A stretch of DNA of 41,418 bases from Nostoc sp. FACHB-892 (GCF_014698795.1 NZ_JACJTR010000050.1:1-41418); one strand, 5' to 3'; shown: positions 15,849 through 23,751, counted from the first letter of the stretch. Notes: generated by a model not told the origin, from the sequence alone. Program-made: numbers and translations.

Positions 15849-16076
15849 TCAATTTTCTTCGTTAGTATCAACCATCTCAATACTGATTCTTTGACATAAA
15901 TCACCAGCTTTTACACCAACAACTCCTGGTTGAATTTCAGTAGATAATTCCTCAATGATTGAATGAAAGCCAGGGTCTTCATCATTAATTTCAATCCCAA
16001 TTAAACCAGCTTGATTAGATATAACAGTTGTCCAACTTGGCAGAGATTGAGGAATACTTGTTGCATAGAATTTCAT
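15849..16076 (-). CDS. Hypothetical protein (75 aa)
   Basis: A small acidic protein (NDEDPGFHSIIEELSTEIQPG, ending VDTNEEN). Its ATG overlaps the preceding gene's stop by 4 bp. Probably one transcript with the ERF gene. Not recognised. Confidence 0.55.
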   Translation of the reverse strand: MKFYATSIPQSLPSWTTVISNQAGLIGIEINDEDPGFHSIIEELSTEIQPGVVGVKAGDLCQRISIEMVDTNEEN

Positions 16077-16306
16077 GATTCTGCGTCCTGATTAAACTTG
16101 ACCCCAACGATTTCTTCCACACAACCCATTACTTCACTCAAGTAGTGCAGGACATCGGCTAAGTGAGTCGCTGCTTCTGGGTCAATCTTCTTATCAGCAA
16201 TTAACAAAAGCCAGTTTTCGTTTTGGGCAATTGCCTGAATCTTGAGGTAGCACAAGTTAAAATCTTGTAGGATTTCTATGGGTGACATTGCTACATTCAC
16301 TCGCAT
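16073..16306 (-). CDS. Hypothetical protein (77 aa)
   Basis: Helical and soluble (IEILQDFNLCYLKIQAIAQNENW...HLADVLHYLSEVMGCVEEIVG). An internal ATG six codons in is an alternative start. It overlaps the next gene by 4 bp. Not recognised. Confidence 0.55.
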   Translation of the reverse strand: MRVNVAMSPIEILQDFNLCYLKIQAIAQNENWLLLIADKKIDPEAATHLADVLHYLSEVMGCVEEIVGVKFNQDAES

Positions 16307-16352
16307 TTCGTTGTTTTATTTTGATAAAATTTAGCTTGACTCCTAGCCACAC

Positions 16353-16380
16353 AGGTGGGACTTCCTCCCCACCTATTTTT
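16353..16380 (+). terminator. Hairpin between minus-strand genes; terminator-like only on the plus strand
   Basis: Stem AGGTGGG (16353-16359) and CCCACCT (16368-16374), followed on the plus strand by TTTTT. On the minus strand, the direction of the flanking genes, it lies just after the stop at 16380 without a T-run. Confidence 0.4.
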
Positions 16381-16799
16381 TACGCTGCAACTAAATCTTT
16401 CACTCGTGGCACGTATTTCTTTAACCGTTCCCATTCGTCACTCGTCAGCGCATCAAATTCTTTATCGAGTAATTCCTCTTCTGTGGGTGCTTGTTCTGTA
16501 GTTGCTGTTAATCTACCTGTCATCGTCATGAAATCATCTAGCCCCACTGCTGCATCAATCGGCTCGGCATATCGAAGAGAATCGACTCCGTTAGACCAGT
16601 GGGTAATATGCTGAAATATCACCCCAATCATTGAATCAGCTTTGTAGACTCGATAATTTCTGGGGCAAGCTCCATTGACATACACAAGCTTGTAGCCAGG
16701 GCTTTCCATGACCTCTGCGCTGGGGTCGGTTGGAGGCAGGAGAATTTTGTCTGTTGGATCATCCAACTGGGTTTCTTGAAGAGAAAATGTGGTAATCAT
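16380..16799 (-). CDS. Hypothetical protein (139 aa)
   Basis: A soluble, acidic protein with segments GYKLVYVNGACPRNYRVYKADS, VIFQHITHWSNGVDSL and a C-terminal helix (EFDALTSDEWERLKKYVPRV). Its upstream region carries the first of two similar hairpins (16848-16877). No family recognised. Confidence 0.6.
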   Translation of the reverse strand: MITTFSLQETQLDDPTDKILLPPTDPSAEVMESPGYKLVYVNGACPRNYRVYKADSMIGVIFQHITHWSNGVDSLRYAEPIDAAVGLDDFMTMTGRLTATTEQAPTEEELLDKEFDALTSDEWERLKKYVPRVKDLVAA

Positions 16800-16847
16800 A
16801 GTCTGTGTGCCATGATGATTTAAATTGTCATAAATTTCGTTGTAGAG

Positions 16848-16882
16848 GCGATTGCATTACTCTTGGGCTGCAATCGCTTTTT
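16848..16882 (+). repeat. Intergenic hairpin, copy 1
   Basis: Perfect stem GCGATTGCA (16848-16856) and TGCAATCGC (16869-16877), loop of 12 nt, followed by TTTTT and CTCACTT. It is nearly the same as the hairpin at 17043-17077, about 195 bp away. The pair brackets a 38-codon gene. The T-run makes it terminator-like on the plus strand, against the flanking genes. Confidence 0.5.
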
Positions 16883-16895
16883 CTCACTTCCAGGA

Positions 16896-17012
16896 CTAGG
16901 GATTTCTTACACCTGTGCGTTCGGATCTGCTGGAGGGTGCATAATTATTCAGTTGATGGTTATCGAAACCCGAATCTTGAAGTGTGGGGTTATCTGCTGT
17001 ACTTTGTGCCAT
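16896..17012 (-). CDS. Very small protein (38 aa) between twin hairpins
   Basis: Too short for standard ORF lists. It starts ATG at 17012 (MAQSTADNPTLQDSGF), is polar, ends in TAG at 16896-16898 and has no membrane segment. It fills the otherwise empty interval between two minus-strand genes and is flanked by the twin hairpins. Composition and position suggest a real gene, but no family is recognised. Confidence 0.4.
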   Translation of the reverse strand: MAQSTADNPTLQDSGFDNHQLNNYAPSSRSERTGVRNP

Positions 17013-17042
17013 GATTGTGTCTGCTTAGAGATTAAACTTATT

Positions 17043-17077
17043 GGCGATTGCAGTTATCTTGGTGTGCAATCGCCTTT
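17043..17077 (+). repeat. Intergenic hairpin, copy 2
   Basis: Perfect stem GGCGATTGCA (17043-17052) and TGCAATCGCC (17065-17074), followed by TTT and CTCACTT. It aligns with the copy at 16848-16882 through stem, loop (TTATCTTGG-like) and the 3' flank. Confidence 0.5.
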
Positions 17078-17092
17078 CTCACTTGCAGCAAC

Positions 17093-17695
17093 TTACGCCG
17101 CTACTGCCGCTCGGATTCCCAGCAACGCAATCACATCTTTGGCACTGCCAGCAACCCGATTTACCCCGTACTGTCTTGGTCGAGTGTACCAACCTTGTTG
17201 ATTGCACCCGACGAAGCCAACAAAATGCCCGTCTTGGTAGAGTTTGGTGCTGAATGAGAGCCAGTCGATCTCTCCGTGATACAGACCAAAAACAGTACAG
17301 GCTTTTTCTAGTTCATCGCTTAATCGTTCGTTCTTTTCTAATGGGGTTTCCGGTAGAGTCGCCTTGACCTCTGCAACTCTTGTAGCGAACCAGTTTCTAT
17401 CGAAGGGTAGTCGTCCCCCACCGACTAACTGTACCCATACGGTAATCCCGGCTTCTATCCAGATCGTCCGAACGGATTCGGGTTCGACTTCGATAATCTC
17501 ACCAATGATACGGCGATCTCTGCTGGTGAGGGGGTCTTTGGTTGACGCTACAGCTTCGGCTTGGGATTCGAGGTGGGTGTACAGTTCTGCTTGGGCTTGG
17601 GCTTGCTCGTCTCTGCAAGGGGCATCAGCAAATGTGATTAGTGTGTTGAGATTGAAGCTTGGAGGTGCTTGCTCTGTATAGGTTGAATGCGTCAT
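17093..17695 (-). CDS. Hypothetical protein (200 aa)
   Basis: Divergent from the ribbon-helix-helix gene at 17919; a palindromic operator lies between them. Segments include RDRRIIGEIIEVEPESVRTIWIE, VWVQLVGGGRLPFDRNWF and a C-terminal GSAKDVIALLGIRAAVAA. The middle is rich in Ala/Glu/Gln (DEQAQAQAELYTHLESQAEAVA), perhaps a coiled helix. It is the first gene of the long minus-strand plasmid cluster. No family recognised. Confidence 0.6.
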   Translation of the reverse strand: MTHSTYTEQAPPSFNLNTLITFADAPCRDEQAQAQAELYTHLESQAEAVASTKDPLTSRDRRIIGEIIEVEPESVRTIWIEAGITVWVQLVGGGRLPFDRNWFATRVAEVKATLPETPLEKNERLSDELEKACTVFGLYHGEIDWLSFSTKLYQDGHFVGFVGCNQQGWYTRPRQYGVNRVAGSAKDVIALLGIRAAVAA

Positions 17696-17805
17696 AATTA
17701 TATTCCTGACTCATGCTTTGGGTTAGGTTTTCACAAAGGGCGATCGCTTCGTTGTCCAGACTGCGGCGGTCGTCTTTTGTTTAGGCTTATAAATATAGTA
17801 TAGTG

Positions 17806-17842
17806 TTTGTTATCCCATTTGTCAATACGCTGGGATAACAAA
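17806..17842. promoter_or_regulatory. Perfect 12-bp palindromic operator
   Basis: TTTGTTATCCCA (17806-17817) and TGGGATAACAAA (17831-17842) with a 13-bp spacer, in the divergent intergenic region between the genes starting at 17695 and 17919. TATAGT-like promoter elements (17795-17803) adjoin it. The symmetry suits a dimeric repressor, most simply the adjacent ribbon-helix-helix protein. A third half-site occurs at 18264-18274. Confidence 0.6.
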
Positions 17843-17918
17843 ATATAAATACCTGGGAGTACACTTGTTAATACAAGGGTTTCGCTGATAGCGTTGATCA
17901 AGAAAAGAGGAAAGTACT

Positions 17919-18131
17919 ATGACTGAATCAAGGCTAAATATCAGGATTTCACCAGAAAAGAAGGATGCTTTTTACCAAAAGGTCAAGGAAGAAGGTAAGA
18001 ATGCTACCGATGTCCTGCTTGATTTAATTGAGCAATACCTGGGTAACAAAGCTGAGTCTGGCGATATTGTGGAGCTAAAGCACAGAGTCGCAAAATTAGA
18101 AGAGTTAGTATTGGGGGAAACTGCCGCCTGA
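17919..18131 (+). CDS. Ribbon-helix-helix (CopG/Arc-like) regulator, probably frameshifted
   Basis: 70 aa as read. Residues 4-43 fit a strand-helix-helix fold (SRLNIRISPEKKDAFYQKV, then NATDVLLDLIEQYL), followed by the start of a coiled coil (LKHRVAKLEELVLG). AGAGGAAAG precedes the ATG. The frame ends abruptly at 18131, but a -1 shift in the G5 tract at 18113-18117 would continue into a leucine-rich helix (LREENESLRQLLEKLKEML). That frame ends at TAG 18206-18208, inside the terminator hairpin, giving 96 aa. The intact protein therefore probably had a C-terminal coiled coil. It likely binds the upstream palindrome. Confidence 0.65.
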   Translation: MTESRLNIRISPEKKDAFYQKVKEEGKNATDVLLDLIEQYLGNKAESGDIVELKHRVAKLEELVLGETAA

Positions 18132-18208
18132 GAGAAGAGAACGAATCTCTCAGGCAATTACTAGAAAAACTAAAAGAAATGCTCAAGGAAAAACCCGCCA
18201 ATCAATAG
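18116..18208 (+). other. Shifted-frame C-terminal coiled coil of the RHH regulator
   Basis: Open in the -1 frame relative to the RHH gene. It reads GNCRLREENESLRQLLEKLK and then EMLKEKPANQ before TAG. The heptad leucines continue the preceding helix in register. The stop falls in the loop of the terminator at 18191-18216, as expected of a true gene end. Either one G was lost from the G tract or a ribosomal -1 slip on GGG/GGA joins the parts. Confidence 0.55.
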
Positions 18209-18216
18209 GCGGGTTT
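18191..18216 (+). terminator. Hairpin terminator after the RHH gene
   Basis: Perfect 9-bp stem AAACCCGCC (18191-18199) and GGCGGGTTT (18208-18216), 8-nt loop, GC-rich core ending in T's. Confidence 0.7.
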
Positions 18217-18263
18217 ACTGCTTTAAAGGTGTTGCATCTTTTGTGATGATACTGTGCTACCAT

Positions 18264-18274
18264 TTGGGATAACA
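18264..18274. promoter_or_regulatory. Third copy of the TGGGATAACAA half-site
   Basis: Exact 11-bp match to the right arm of the operator at 17831-17842, lying upstream of the 541-aa protein gene. The stretch 18217-18599 holds no gene I can support; this half-site is its only recognisable element. Confidence 0.4.
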
Positions 18275-18599
18275 AGCATATTCTGTAAAAGTGTCACATC
18301 CCACATGGAAGTGGCGCATCTGTACCACCTGTGAGAACAGTTGGCTACAGGCAGTAAACAGGGGGTATAGCTAGTTCCTCTACACCTCAAAATATGCTTT
18401 GTGCCTTTCAAAATTTGGAGAAAACTAAACCCCTTGAGTTAGTGCCTCAAAAACATTGCTCTTTGGTCAGTCTCACAAATTGCACAGTTCATGATCAATA
18501 AAACAATATCAAATCGCCCTGTACCATCCACAGTGGCTAATTTCGTTCGCCCATATAAGCAGTTTTTTACGGGTGTATGCAGCACATATAGGTAAAACC

Positions 18600-20198
18600 A
18601 TGCTGACACTAAACCGTTCCGAGACAACATCAGCACTCGATTACAGCAACCTCAACACCAGCATCCAGGAAACCTTCACCGCCATTGATAGGTTCGAGTG
18701 GCAGGCGGTAGATGAAATTCTACAGATGAGGGAACAGCAGCTTTACCTGCAAGCTGGATATAAAAACTTTGAAGAATACTGCCAGCGTGAATTATACGCC
18801 TGGGGTGGATACCGACGAATCAACCAACTGCTAGGAGCCAAAAAGGTCATAGACGCAGTTGGCGAGTTGGGCGGACACATCAAGAATGAGCGTCAAGCCC
18901 GTCCACTGCTGCGGCTAATCAAGGAACCAGAGAAACTAAAACAAGCTGTAGCGATCGCTCTCAAAGACAATCCTTCCCCTAGTGAATCAGACTTTGCATC
19001 TGCCGCCCAAAAAGTGGTTCCTCAACTTCCACGCAAAAAGCAATCTACTCAGGAACCAATGGTTCCCAAAATTCAGGAACCACTGGTTCCTCAAAAAGCC
19101 AAAGTCATAGTTTCACAACAATCACACCCAAGGTATGGAGATGAGGGAACCATTGAGGCAGACGCACCAAATCACTGGCAACAGATTGTCACTTTTGCTG
19201 ATGGCGAGAGGTTGTTGATCAACAATGCTGATTTAGATGCTCCCAGCGTTCCATTCCCCAGAGAGCGCACTTACCCCGCAGAATATTCTGAGGCGATCGC
19301 TGCTATTGAAGAACGCCATAAACAGGAACTAGAGCGACTTTGCCAAGAATTGAGAATTGGTTTGCAAGCAGAAGCGGGGGCTAAAGCTGAAGCCCAAGTA
19401 CAAGAGCAAATCCAATCTCTACAACAACTGTACAAGCAGCAGAGAGAACAAAATATCCAGTTGCAGCAGCGATTGGATGAGATGGAGGGGTTACGGAAAC
19501 TGGAAATTGAAAACCAACAACTCCTTTCTCGCATTCAGGAATTAGAAAACGCCGTACAACAGCGCCCTTCTCAAGAATGGGGGAATACCATGACCCAACA
19601 AGCGGCCAAAGCGTTGAACAAGCAGGTGAAACAGGCGTTAGAAAAAACTATTGATCTGCGATCGCTAGCAGCAGAACCCCCCAAGGAGAACGCCCAAGAA
19701 TGTCTGCGGCTCATGGGTATGGCATTGAAAAATCTCGGCAGCGCGATGAACAACACGCAGGCGCTTGAAGCTGCGGCGATAATCTTGGGGAGTGAGCCAA
19801 CACAATCTGCGATCGCATATCGAGCCGAGCAACTGGAAATGTTGCCCCAAGCGGTTAGTGATATTCGTCAGGTACTTGCAAAACCTGGGTGTAACTGGGA
19901 GGAGTTTTGGAATGTTGCCCAAGAGTACGAAGTGATTAAATCAGACTATTGGGCGGAATTGACCAGTGAGGAAATAGAACTAATCAAATCTCTTGAAATT
20001 GCTTCTCATCCTCCAATTATCGGAAAGGGTTCTATTGTTGCTCACGCTGACCCCTACCGCACTTTGTATGTAGAGAGAGGTGAAGTAGTAGAGGATTTAG
20101 GCGAAGAAGTGGTGGTTGCATGGGATTGCTGGAAGGAGCAATCAAAGAAGACTGATAGGTATTTCCGAGAGGAATTGCGATTCTGGCAGCCTGAATAG
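18600..20198 (+). CDS. Large plasmid-type protein with long coiled coil
   Basis: 532 aa from ATG 18600; a GTG at 18573 would add nine residues. Residues ~25-130 form a helical domain (IDRFEWQAVDEILQMREQQ, FEEYCQRELYAWGGYRRINQLL) like the N-terminal part of plasmid proteins that act on DNA. A short beta domain (HPRYGDEGTIEADAPNHWQQ...VTFADGERLLI) follows, then a Gln/Glu-rich coiled coil at about 235-330, then a helical domain. The C-terminus returns to a small beta module (GKGSIVAHADPYRTLYVERGEVV) resembling the first. Two 15-bp palindromes in the coding sequence (19052-19066, 19076-19090) encode repeated EP(M/L)VP. A plasmid maintenance or segregation role is likely but not proven. Confidence 0.6.
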   Translation: MLTLNRSETTSALDYSNLNTSIQETFTAIDRFEWQAVDEILQMREQQLYLQAGYKNFEEYCQRELYAWGGYRRINQLLGAKKVIDAVGELGGHIKNERQARPLLRLIKEPEKLKQAVAIALKDNPSPSESDFASAAQKVVPQLPRKKQSTQEPMVPKIQEPLVPQKAKVIVSQQSHPRYGDEGTIEADAPNHWQQIVTFADGERLLINNADLDAPSVPFPRERTYPAEYSEAIAAIEERHKQELERLCQELRIGLQAEAGAKAEAQVQEQIQSLQQLYKQQREQNIQLQQRLDEMEGLRKLEIENQQLLSRIQELENAVQQRPSQEWGNTMTQQAAKALNKQVKQALEKTIDLRSLAAEPPKENAQECLRLMGMALKNLGSAMNNTQALEAAAIILGSEPTQSAIAYRAEQLEMLPQAVSDIRQVLAKPGCNWEEFWNVAQEYEVIKSDYWAELTSEEIELIKSLEIASHPPIIGKGSIVAHADPYRTLYVERGEVVEDLGEEVVVAWDCWKEQSKKTDRYFREELRFWQPE

Positions 20199-20303
20199 GC
20201 TTCCAGTGTATTGGTGACTTTTTAGACAACCAAATACAAGTACCAAGCCCTGCATCACAGTGGGGGATATTTCTGTGCGCCAACATAAACAGGAGATTGA
20301 AAC

Positions 20304-20549
20304 ATGAGTGCAACTATTACCAGACCCAAGCTCAAAAAGTCTGCTGCCACTAAACCACAGTCACCGTATAAAAGGCTTCATGTGATTATTCCCATAGAGG
20401 ATATGTTATGGGCTTCACAACAAAAGCCTTCAGTTACGCAATTGTGGCAGGAGTGTTGGACGGCTGACCCTTACGGTTCTCGGTGGATGCCGCTAACAAG
20501 TGCTTTGGGGTACAGGAGATATCACCAAGAAATGAGTACAGAGAAGTAA
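20304..20549 (+). CDS. N-terminal part of a Rep-like plasmid protein
   Basis: 81 aa. The core HVIIPIEDMLWASQQKPSV, then LWQECWTADPYGSRWMPLT, looks like the first half of a winged-helix domain from a larger cyanobacterial plasmid protein. The frame ends 100 bp before an ISH3-type transposase. Pieces that would continue it (KSLQKAGAALTAQGLFQFEEV...) occur elsewhere, at 28563. It is therefore probably a 5' fragment of a gene broken by insertion or rearrangement. AGGAG precedes the ATG. Confidence 0.55.
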   Translation: MSATITRPKLKKSAATKPQSPYKRLHVIIPIEDMLWASQQKPSVTQLWQECWTADPYGSRWMPLTSALGYRRYHQEMSTEK

Positions 20550-20559
20550 GTATCATGCA

Positions 20560-21840
20560 ATACTCATTATATAAAAAATAGTTATCATGTTTTACAGCAC
20601 TTCAAAATATGAAATGATCAAAGGAGTGTGTCGTATATTGGCTGAAAAACTTGACTGTTTTATCTCTAGGAAAAGCTAAGAGGAGTGAGTCTACAGAAGA
20701 ACCAATTTTAACAGACTTAGAAACCCTAGATGAAGTGATTGAATGTTTAGTAGAAAATTTCTCGATTGAAACTCAAGGAGTATGTGAGCAGCAAACTTTA
20801 TTCGAGATTCTCATAAAAGCAGCCAGTAGTGGAGATAGTATTGAGAACACAGCTAAACTATTAAAGAATGTTCCTACAGCTAACGATATTAGATATCATC
20901 TCAAAAAAATCAATAATTTTGAAGAGCTAGAGGCGCAAATAAATCAATCACTGAAAAGTCGAATTCCTTTGGGTTTAAAAAAAGGATGTTTAAAAATAGC
21001 GATTGATTTAAATTTAATTTGTTATTATGGTAAGCCAACACTCTTAGAATTACCATACATATATAAAAGTGAAGCTAAATCTGGTACTCATTCATTTTAT
21101 GCCTATGCAACTTTATATGTCATTAACAAAAATAAGCGTGTAACACTAGCAGTCAGAGGTGTTCGCCGACTAGATACTAGTGTAGCAATAATTACTTATT
21201 TATTGGCAGAACTTGAATCCCTTAAAATAAATGTAAAAAAACTCTATTTAGATAGGGGATTTTTTAATACTCCTGTAATTAGATGGTTGCAAGCATTAGA
21301 TATTCCATTTATGATGCCTGCTATCAAAACCGGAAAGAAGGGAGGAATTAAACAGTTTTTGAAGGGAAGAAAAAGCTATAAAACTACCCATACTATTACA
21401 AGAGACAAAGATGATTCAGTCACTTTTGACTTATGGATTGTCTGTAAATATAGAAAAGGAAAACGTAAAAAATATGGGGTGCAATACTTTGTTTATGTTA
21501 CTTATAAAATCAAAACGAATTTAGACTATATATATCAAGATTATCGAAAAAGATTTGGCATCGAAAGTAGTTATCGGCTTAAAAATATTTGTCGAATTAG
21601 AACAAATAATAAAAATCCAGCATTGAGATTGCTATTCGTTGGTATATCCTTTCTTTTAGTTAATATTTGGGTTAACCTCCTCTGGCTTAGAATAAGTCGC
21701 AAAAGGAAAGGTAGCCGATTAATTTATCGTACACTTTTTACACTTAAACAGATGTTGGCCTTTTTATCGCAAGCCCTACAACGCAAATATCAAGTAGTTG
21801 AAAGTATTTATATTCCAACAGGTTAGCACTGAAAATTTAT
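20560..21840 (+). mobile_element. ISH3-type insertion sequence (ends not resolved)
   Basis: Defined by its transposase gene at 20651-21826. I could not find convincing terminal inverted repeats or a target duplication, so the limits are approximate. It lies just behind the truncated Rep-like gene. Confidence 0.5.
20651..21826 (+). CDS. ISH3-like DDE transposase
   Basis: 391 aa from TTG 20651. Candidate catalytic residues are D119 (CLKIAIDLN), D201 (KKLYLDRGFFN) and E305 in YRKRFGIESSYRLKN, an IS4-clade Y-x2-R-x3-E motif. A Lys-rich beta-strand insertion lies between the last two. A hydrophobic helix (LLFVGISFLLVNIWVNLLWL) follows the Glu, as in ISH3-type enzymes. Length and motifs appear intact. 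It is AT-rich compared with its neighbours. Confidence 0.8.
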   Translation: MTVLSLGKAKRSESTEEPILTDLETLDEVIECLVENFSIETQGVCEQQTLFEILIKAASSGDSIENTAKLLKNVPTANDIRYHLKKINNFEELEAQINQSLKSRIPLGLKKGCLKIAIDLNLICYYGKPTLLELPYIYKSEAKSGTHSFYAYATLYVINKNKRVTLAVRGVRRLDTSVAIITYLLAELESLKINVKKLYLDRGFFNTPVIRWLQALDIPFMMPAIKTGKKGGIKQFLKGRKSYKTTHTITRDKDDSVTFDLWIVCKYRKGKRKKYGVQYFVYVTYKIKTNLDYIYQDYRKRFGIESSYRLKNICRIRTNNKNPALRLLFVGISFLLVNIWVNLLWLRISRKRKGSRLIYRTLFTLKQMLAFLSQALQRKYQVVESIYIPTG

Positions 21841-22010
21841 CGACCAACTAATCATAAGTAATCATAATCTATACTATGTCTGCTGGTTAGAGGATTCTGT
21901 ATTTACTAGTATTATAAGCTATCAGTATTTTAGTGATCGCCCTTTTGGAAAAACTTTTTGGTTTACTGATAAAGTAAAATGTACGTCCTGAACGACTACC
22001 AATCACTATT

Positions 22011-22205
22011 TCAACTGCTAACGTATTCCAGCACTCGTTCCCATTCCCAACGCCATACCGTCTCTACCAGCATTTCTTTACCATTGGTGAATTGGATGAA
22101 TTCTTGCCCATTCTCGTACAACACATCAGCAATGAGGTGATTGCGTACATCATACCCCTACCGAGAAACTGCGCCATTCTACCATCTTTGCCTCGGTGAT
22201 TCCAA
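22011..22205 (-). pseudogene. Remnant copy of the 173-aa gene at 36370
   Basis: The minus strand reads GYDVRNHLIADVLYENGQEF, then IQFTNGKEMLVETVWRWEWER and VLEYVSS before a stop. This aligns with the C-terminal half of the protein at 36370-36891 (GYDERNQLVADIFDDHGQEF...). A nonsense codon and a frameshift occur just before this part, and the first half is missing. The rest of the gap 21827-22321 shows no gene. Confidence 0.65.
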
Positions 22206-22321
22206 ATCAATTGTTTTTTTCACTGCTCTTAGCAAGTTATCTGGCTATAAACCGAAAACACGTATATCTCTGGCGATACACTGTTTTATCAGGTATGGTA
22301 TATTGATACATTAAGAATACT

Positions 22322-22705
22322 GTGGGTATGATAGGACACATTGATCTGACGCTAGAGAAAAATGTTGTTTGGTGTTTTGACCTAAAAGATTATCCTTGGC
22401 TGCGAGAAACATTCGCAGATTTTCCCCAAAGAGAGGGAATTACTAAAGCCATAATCTCTAACCATCAAAGATGTGAAGAACAAATCGTGGGTTATGTGGA
22501 ACTAGAAAATGATGCCCCACCTACTAAAAAAGGTAGAAATAAGTTCACAAGACGTATTTTTGTATTACGTAAGGGTGATTATGAGGCTTACAAAGATCAT
22601 TATAGTTTTCCTACAGAGTCCATAAATCCTTTGACAGTAAAGCCTAAACAGAAAGGGTTACAACCTTCTAAAACTCAATCACTTAGGAATGAGGATCAAA
22701 TTTAG
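22322..22705 (+). CDS. Hypothetical protein (127 aa)
   Basis: Starts GTG 22322 or ATG 22328. It is soluble, with a beta-rich first half (HIDLTLEKNVVWCFDLKDY) and basic segments (KKGRNKFTRRIFVLRKGDYEAY), ending in a polar tail. A clear protein-like pattern but no family recognised. Confidence 0.55.
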   Translation: MGMIGHIDLTLEKNVVWCFDLKDYPWLRETFADFPQREGITKAIISNHQRCEEQIVGYVELENDAPPTKKGRNKFTRRIFVLRKGDYEAYKDHYSFPTESINPLTVKPKQKGLQPSKTQSLRNEDQI

Positions 22706-22739
22706 ATCCATAACTTTTTTCTGGGGGTATAGCACTGAA

Positions 22740-22862
22740 ATGCTTCTAGAGTGCTGGAATAATGACCCTGCTTTGCAGATTGTGATTAAGAAGTTACTGG
22801 CGAAGTTTCCGCAGTGGGGAATTGCGATTGTGGATGGGGTGCTGATGAAGTGGAATGAATAG
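22740..22862 (+). pseudogene. C-terminal fragment of the Rep-like gene family
   Basis: 40 codons reading ...NNDPALQIVIKKLLAKFPQ, then WGIAIVDGVLMKWNE and TAG. This is nearly identical in protein and DNA to the end of the gene at 28563-29821 and to the frameshifted copy ending at 33419. Everything upstream of the last ~40 codons is missing. Confidence 0.75.
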
Positions 22863-22983
22863 CGATCGCAAAACTTTGGCCACCTGAATTTGAATAACTT
22901 AACCGCTTCATGATGCAAGCAGTTTGTGGGTGCATAAAGTGTTACTATTTTGTTTTCTGTGATAAAAACGAGGTATTTTTATT

Positions 22984-23751
22984 ATGGTTGCAGTTTCAAG
23001 CCTTAAAGCGACTAAACAAGGATCTGTTCTACGTATAACTGGTAATAGTGGAGCATTAGTAGAAGATGTATCTAAATATTTAAAAGTTTTAGATCATGCT
23101 TATAATAGTGCTTATGTTTTTGATAGTATCGTTAAACAGGCTGAAGAATTAAATAATCGATATGATAGGAAATTACCAATACCTTTGAGAAATTTATTAT
23201 GGTTAAATTGGTGGAACCCTAGTGAAGAAAAAATAGCCAGTCTCGTACCTTTAGAATGTAGATTAAAACTTCAAAAAGTTAATATTAATTCGCCTGGATT
23301 TTGGGAGTTTTTAGGAGCTTTAAACCCGTTGCTCTTTGTTAGAGAATATTTGAAAGACAATCATGAAAGGAAAAAGGATAGAAAATATAGAGAAGAAGAT
23401 GAAGAAGAGATAGGTAATTTACAAGTTGAACTTAAAAGAATTGAAGTTATTAAACAGAAATCAGAACTTTTAAAAGATTTAGGTGCTAGTGCTGAAGATA
23501 TAGCTATTTTAAGACATGAATTACTAGGCAAAACATTTACAAAATTAGGTAATTTTCAGGACACAAACTTGATTATAAATGCGGAAATTGTTGATTCTGA
23601 TGAAAGCTATTCTTTGTCTTTAGGCTCTAAAATTCCTTCTGGCGCTCGTCCATATAATAGACGAGATAGAATAAGCTCCTCAACTCCGTCTAGCTGGGGG
23701 GACGATTTAGAGAAGGGTAGTACAGACAAGGAATTAGATGATCTGTTCTAG
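22984..23751 (+). CDS. Uncharacterised 255-aa protein, possible conflict-system component
   Basis: A soluble, helical protein. The N-terminal ~75 residues (VLRITGNSGALVEDVSKYLKVL...) form one module. A central segment, SPGFWEFLGALNPLLFVREY, leads into a long charged helix (LKDNHERKKDRKYREEDEEE...LKRIEVIKQKSELL). The last ~60 residues are disordered, Ser-rich and acidic (DDLEKGSTDKELDDLF). The layout of a small module joined to a long charged helix recurs in proteins of bacterial conflict systems, but I cannot name the family. It is AT-rich, unlike the HIP1-rich flanks, which suggests horizontal origin. Confidence 0.55.
   Translation: MVAVSSLKATKQGSVLRITGNSGALVEDVSKYLKVLDHAYNSAYVFDSIVKQAEELNNRYDRKLPIPLRNLLWLNWWNPSEEKIASLVPLECRLKLQKVNINSPGFWEFLGALNPLLFVREYLKDNHERKKDRKYREEDEEEIGNLQVELKRIEVIKQKSELLKDLGASAEDIAILRHELLGKTFTKLGNFQDTNLIINAEIVDSDESYSLSLGSKIPSGARPYNRRDRISSSTPSSWGDDLEKGSTDKELDDLF

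Noticed and set aside
20580..21850. Terminal inverted repeats for the ISH3-type element
   Set aside because: AGCACTTCAAAAT near 20596 and AGCACTGAAAAT near 21826 are similar, but as direct, not inverted, repeats, so the ends remain undefined.
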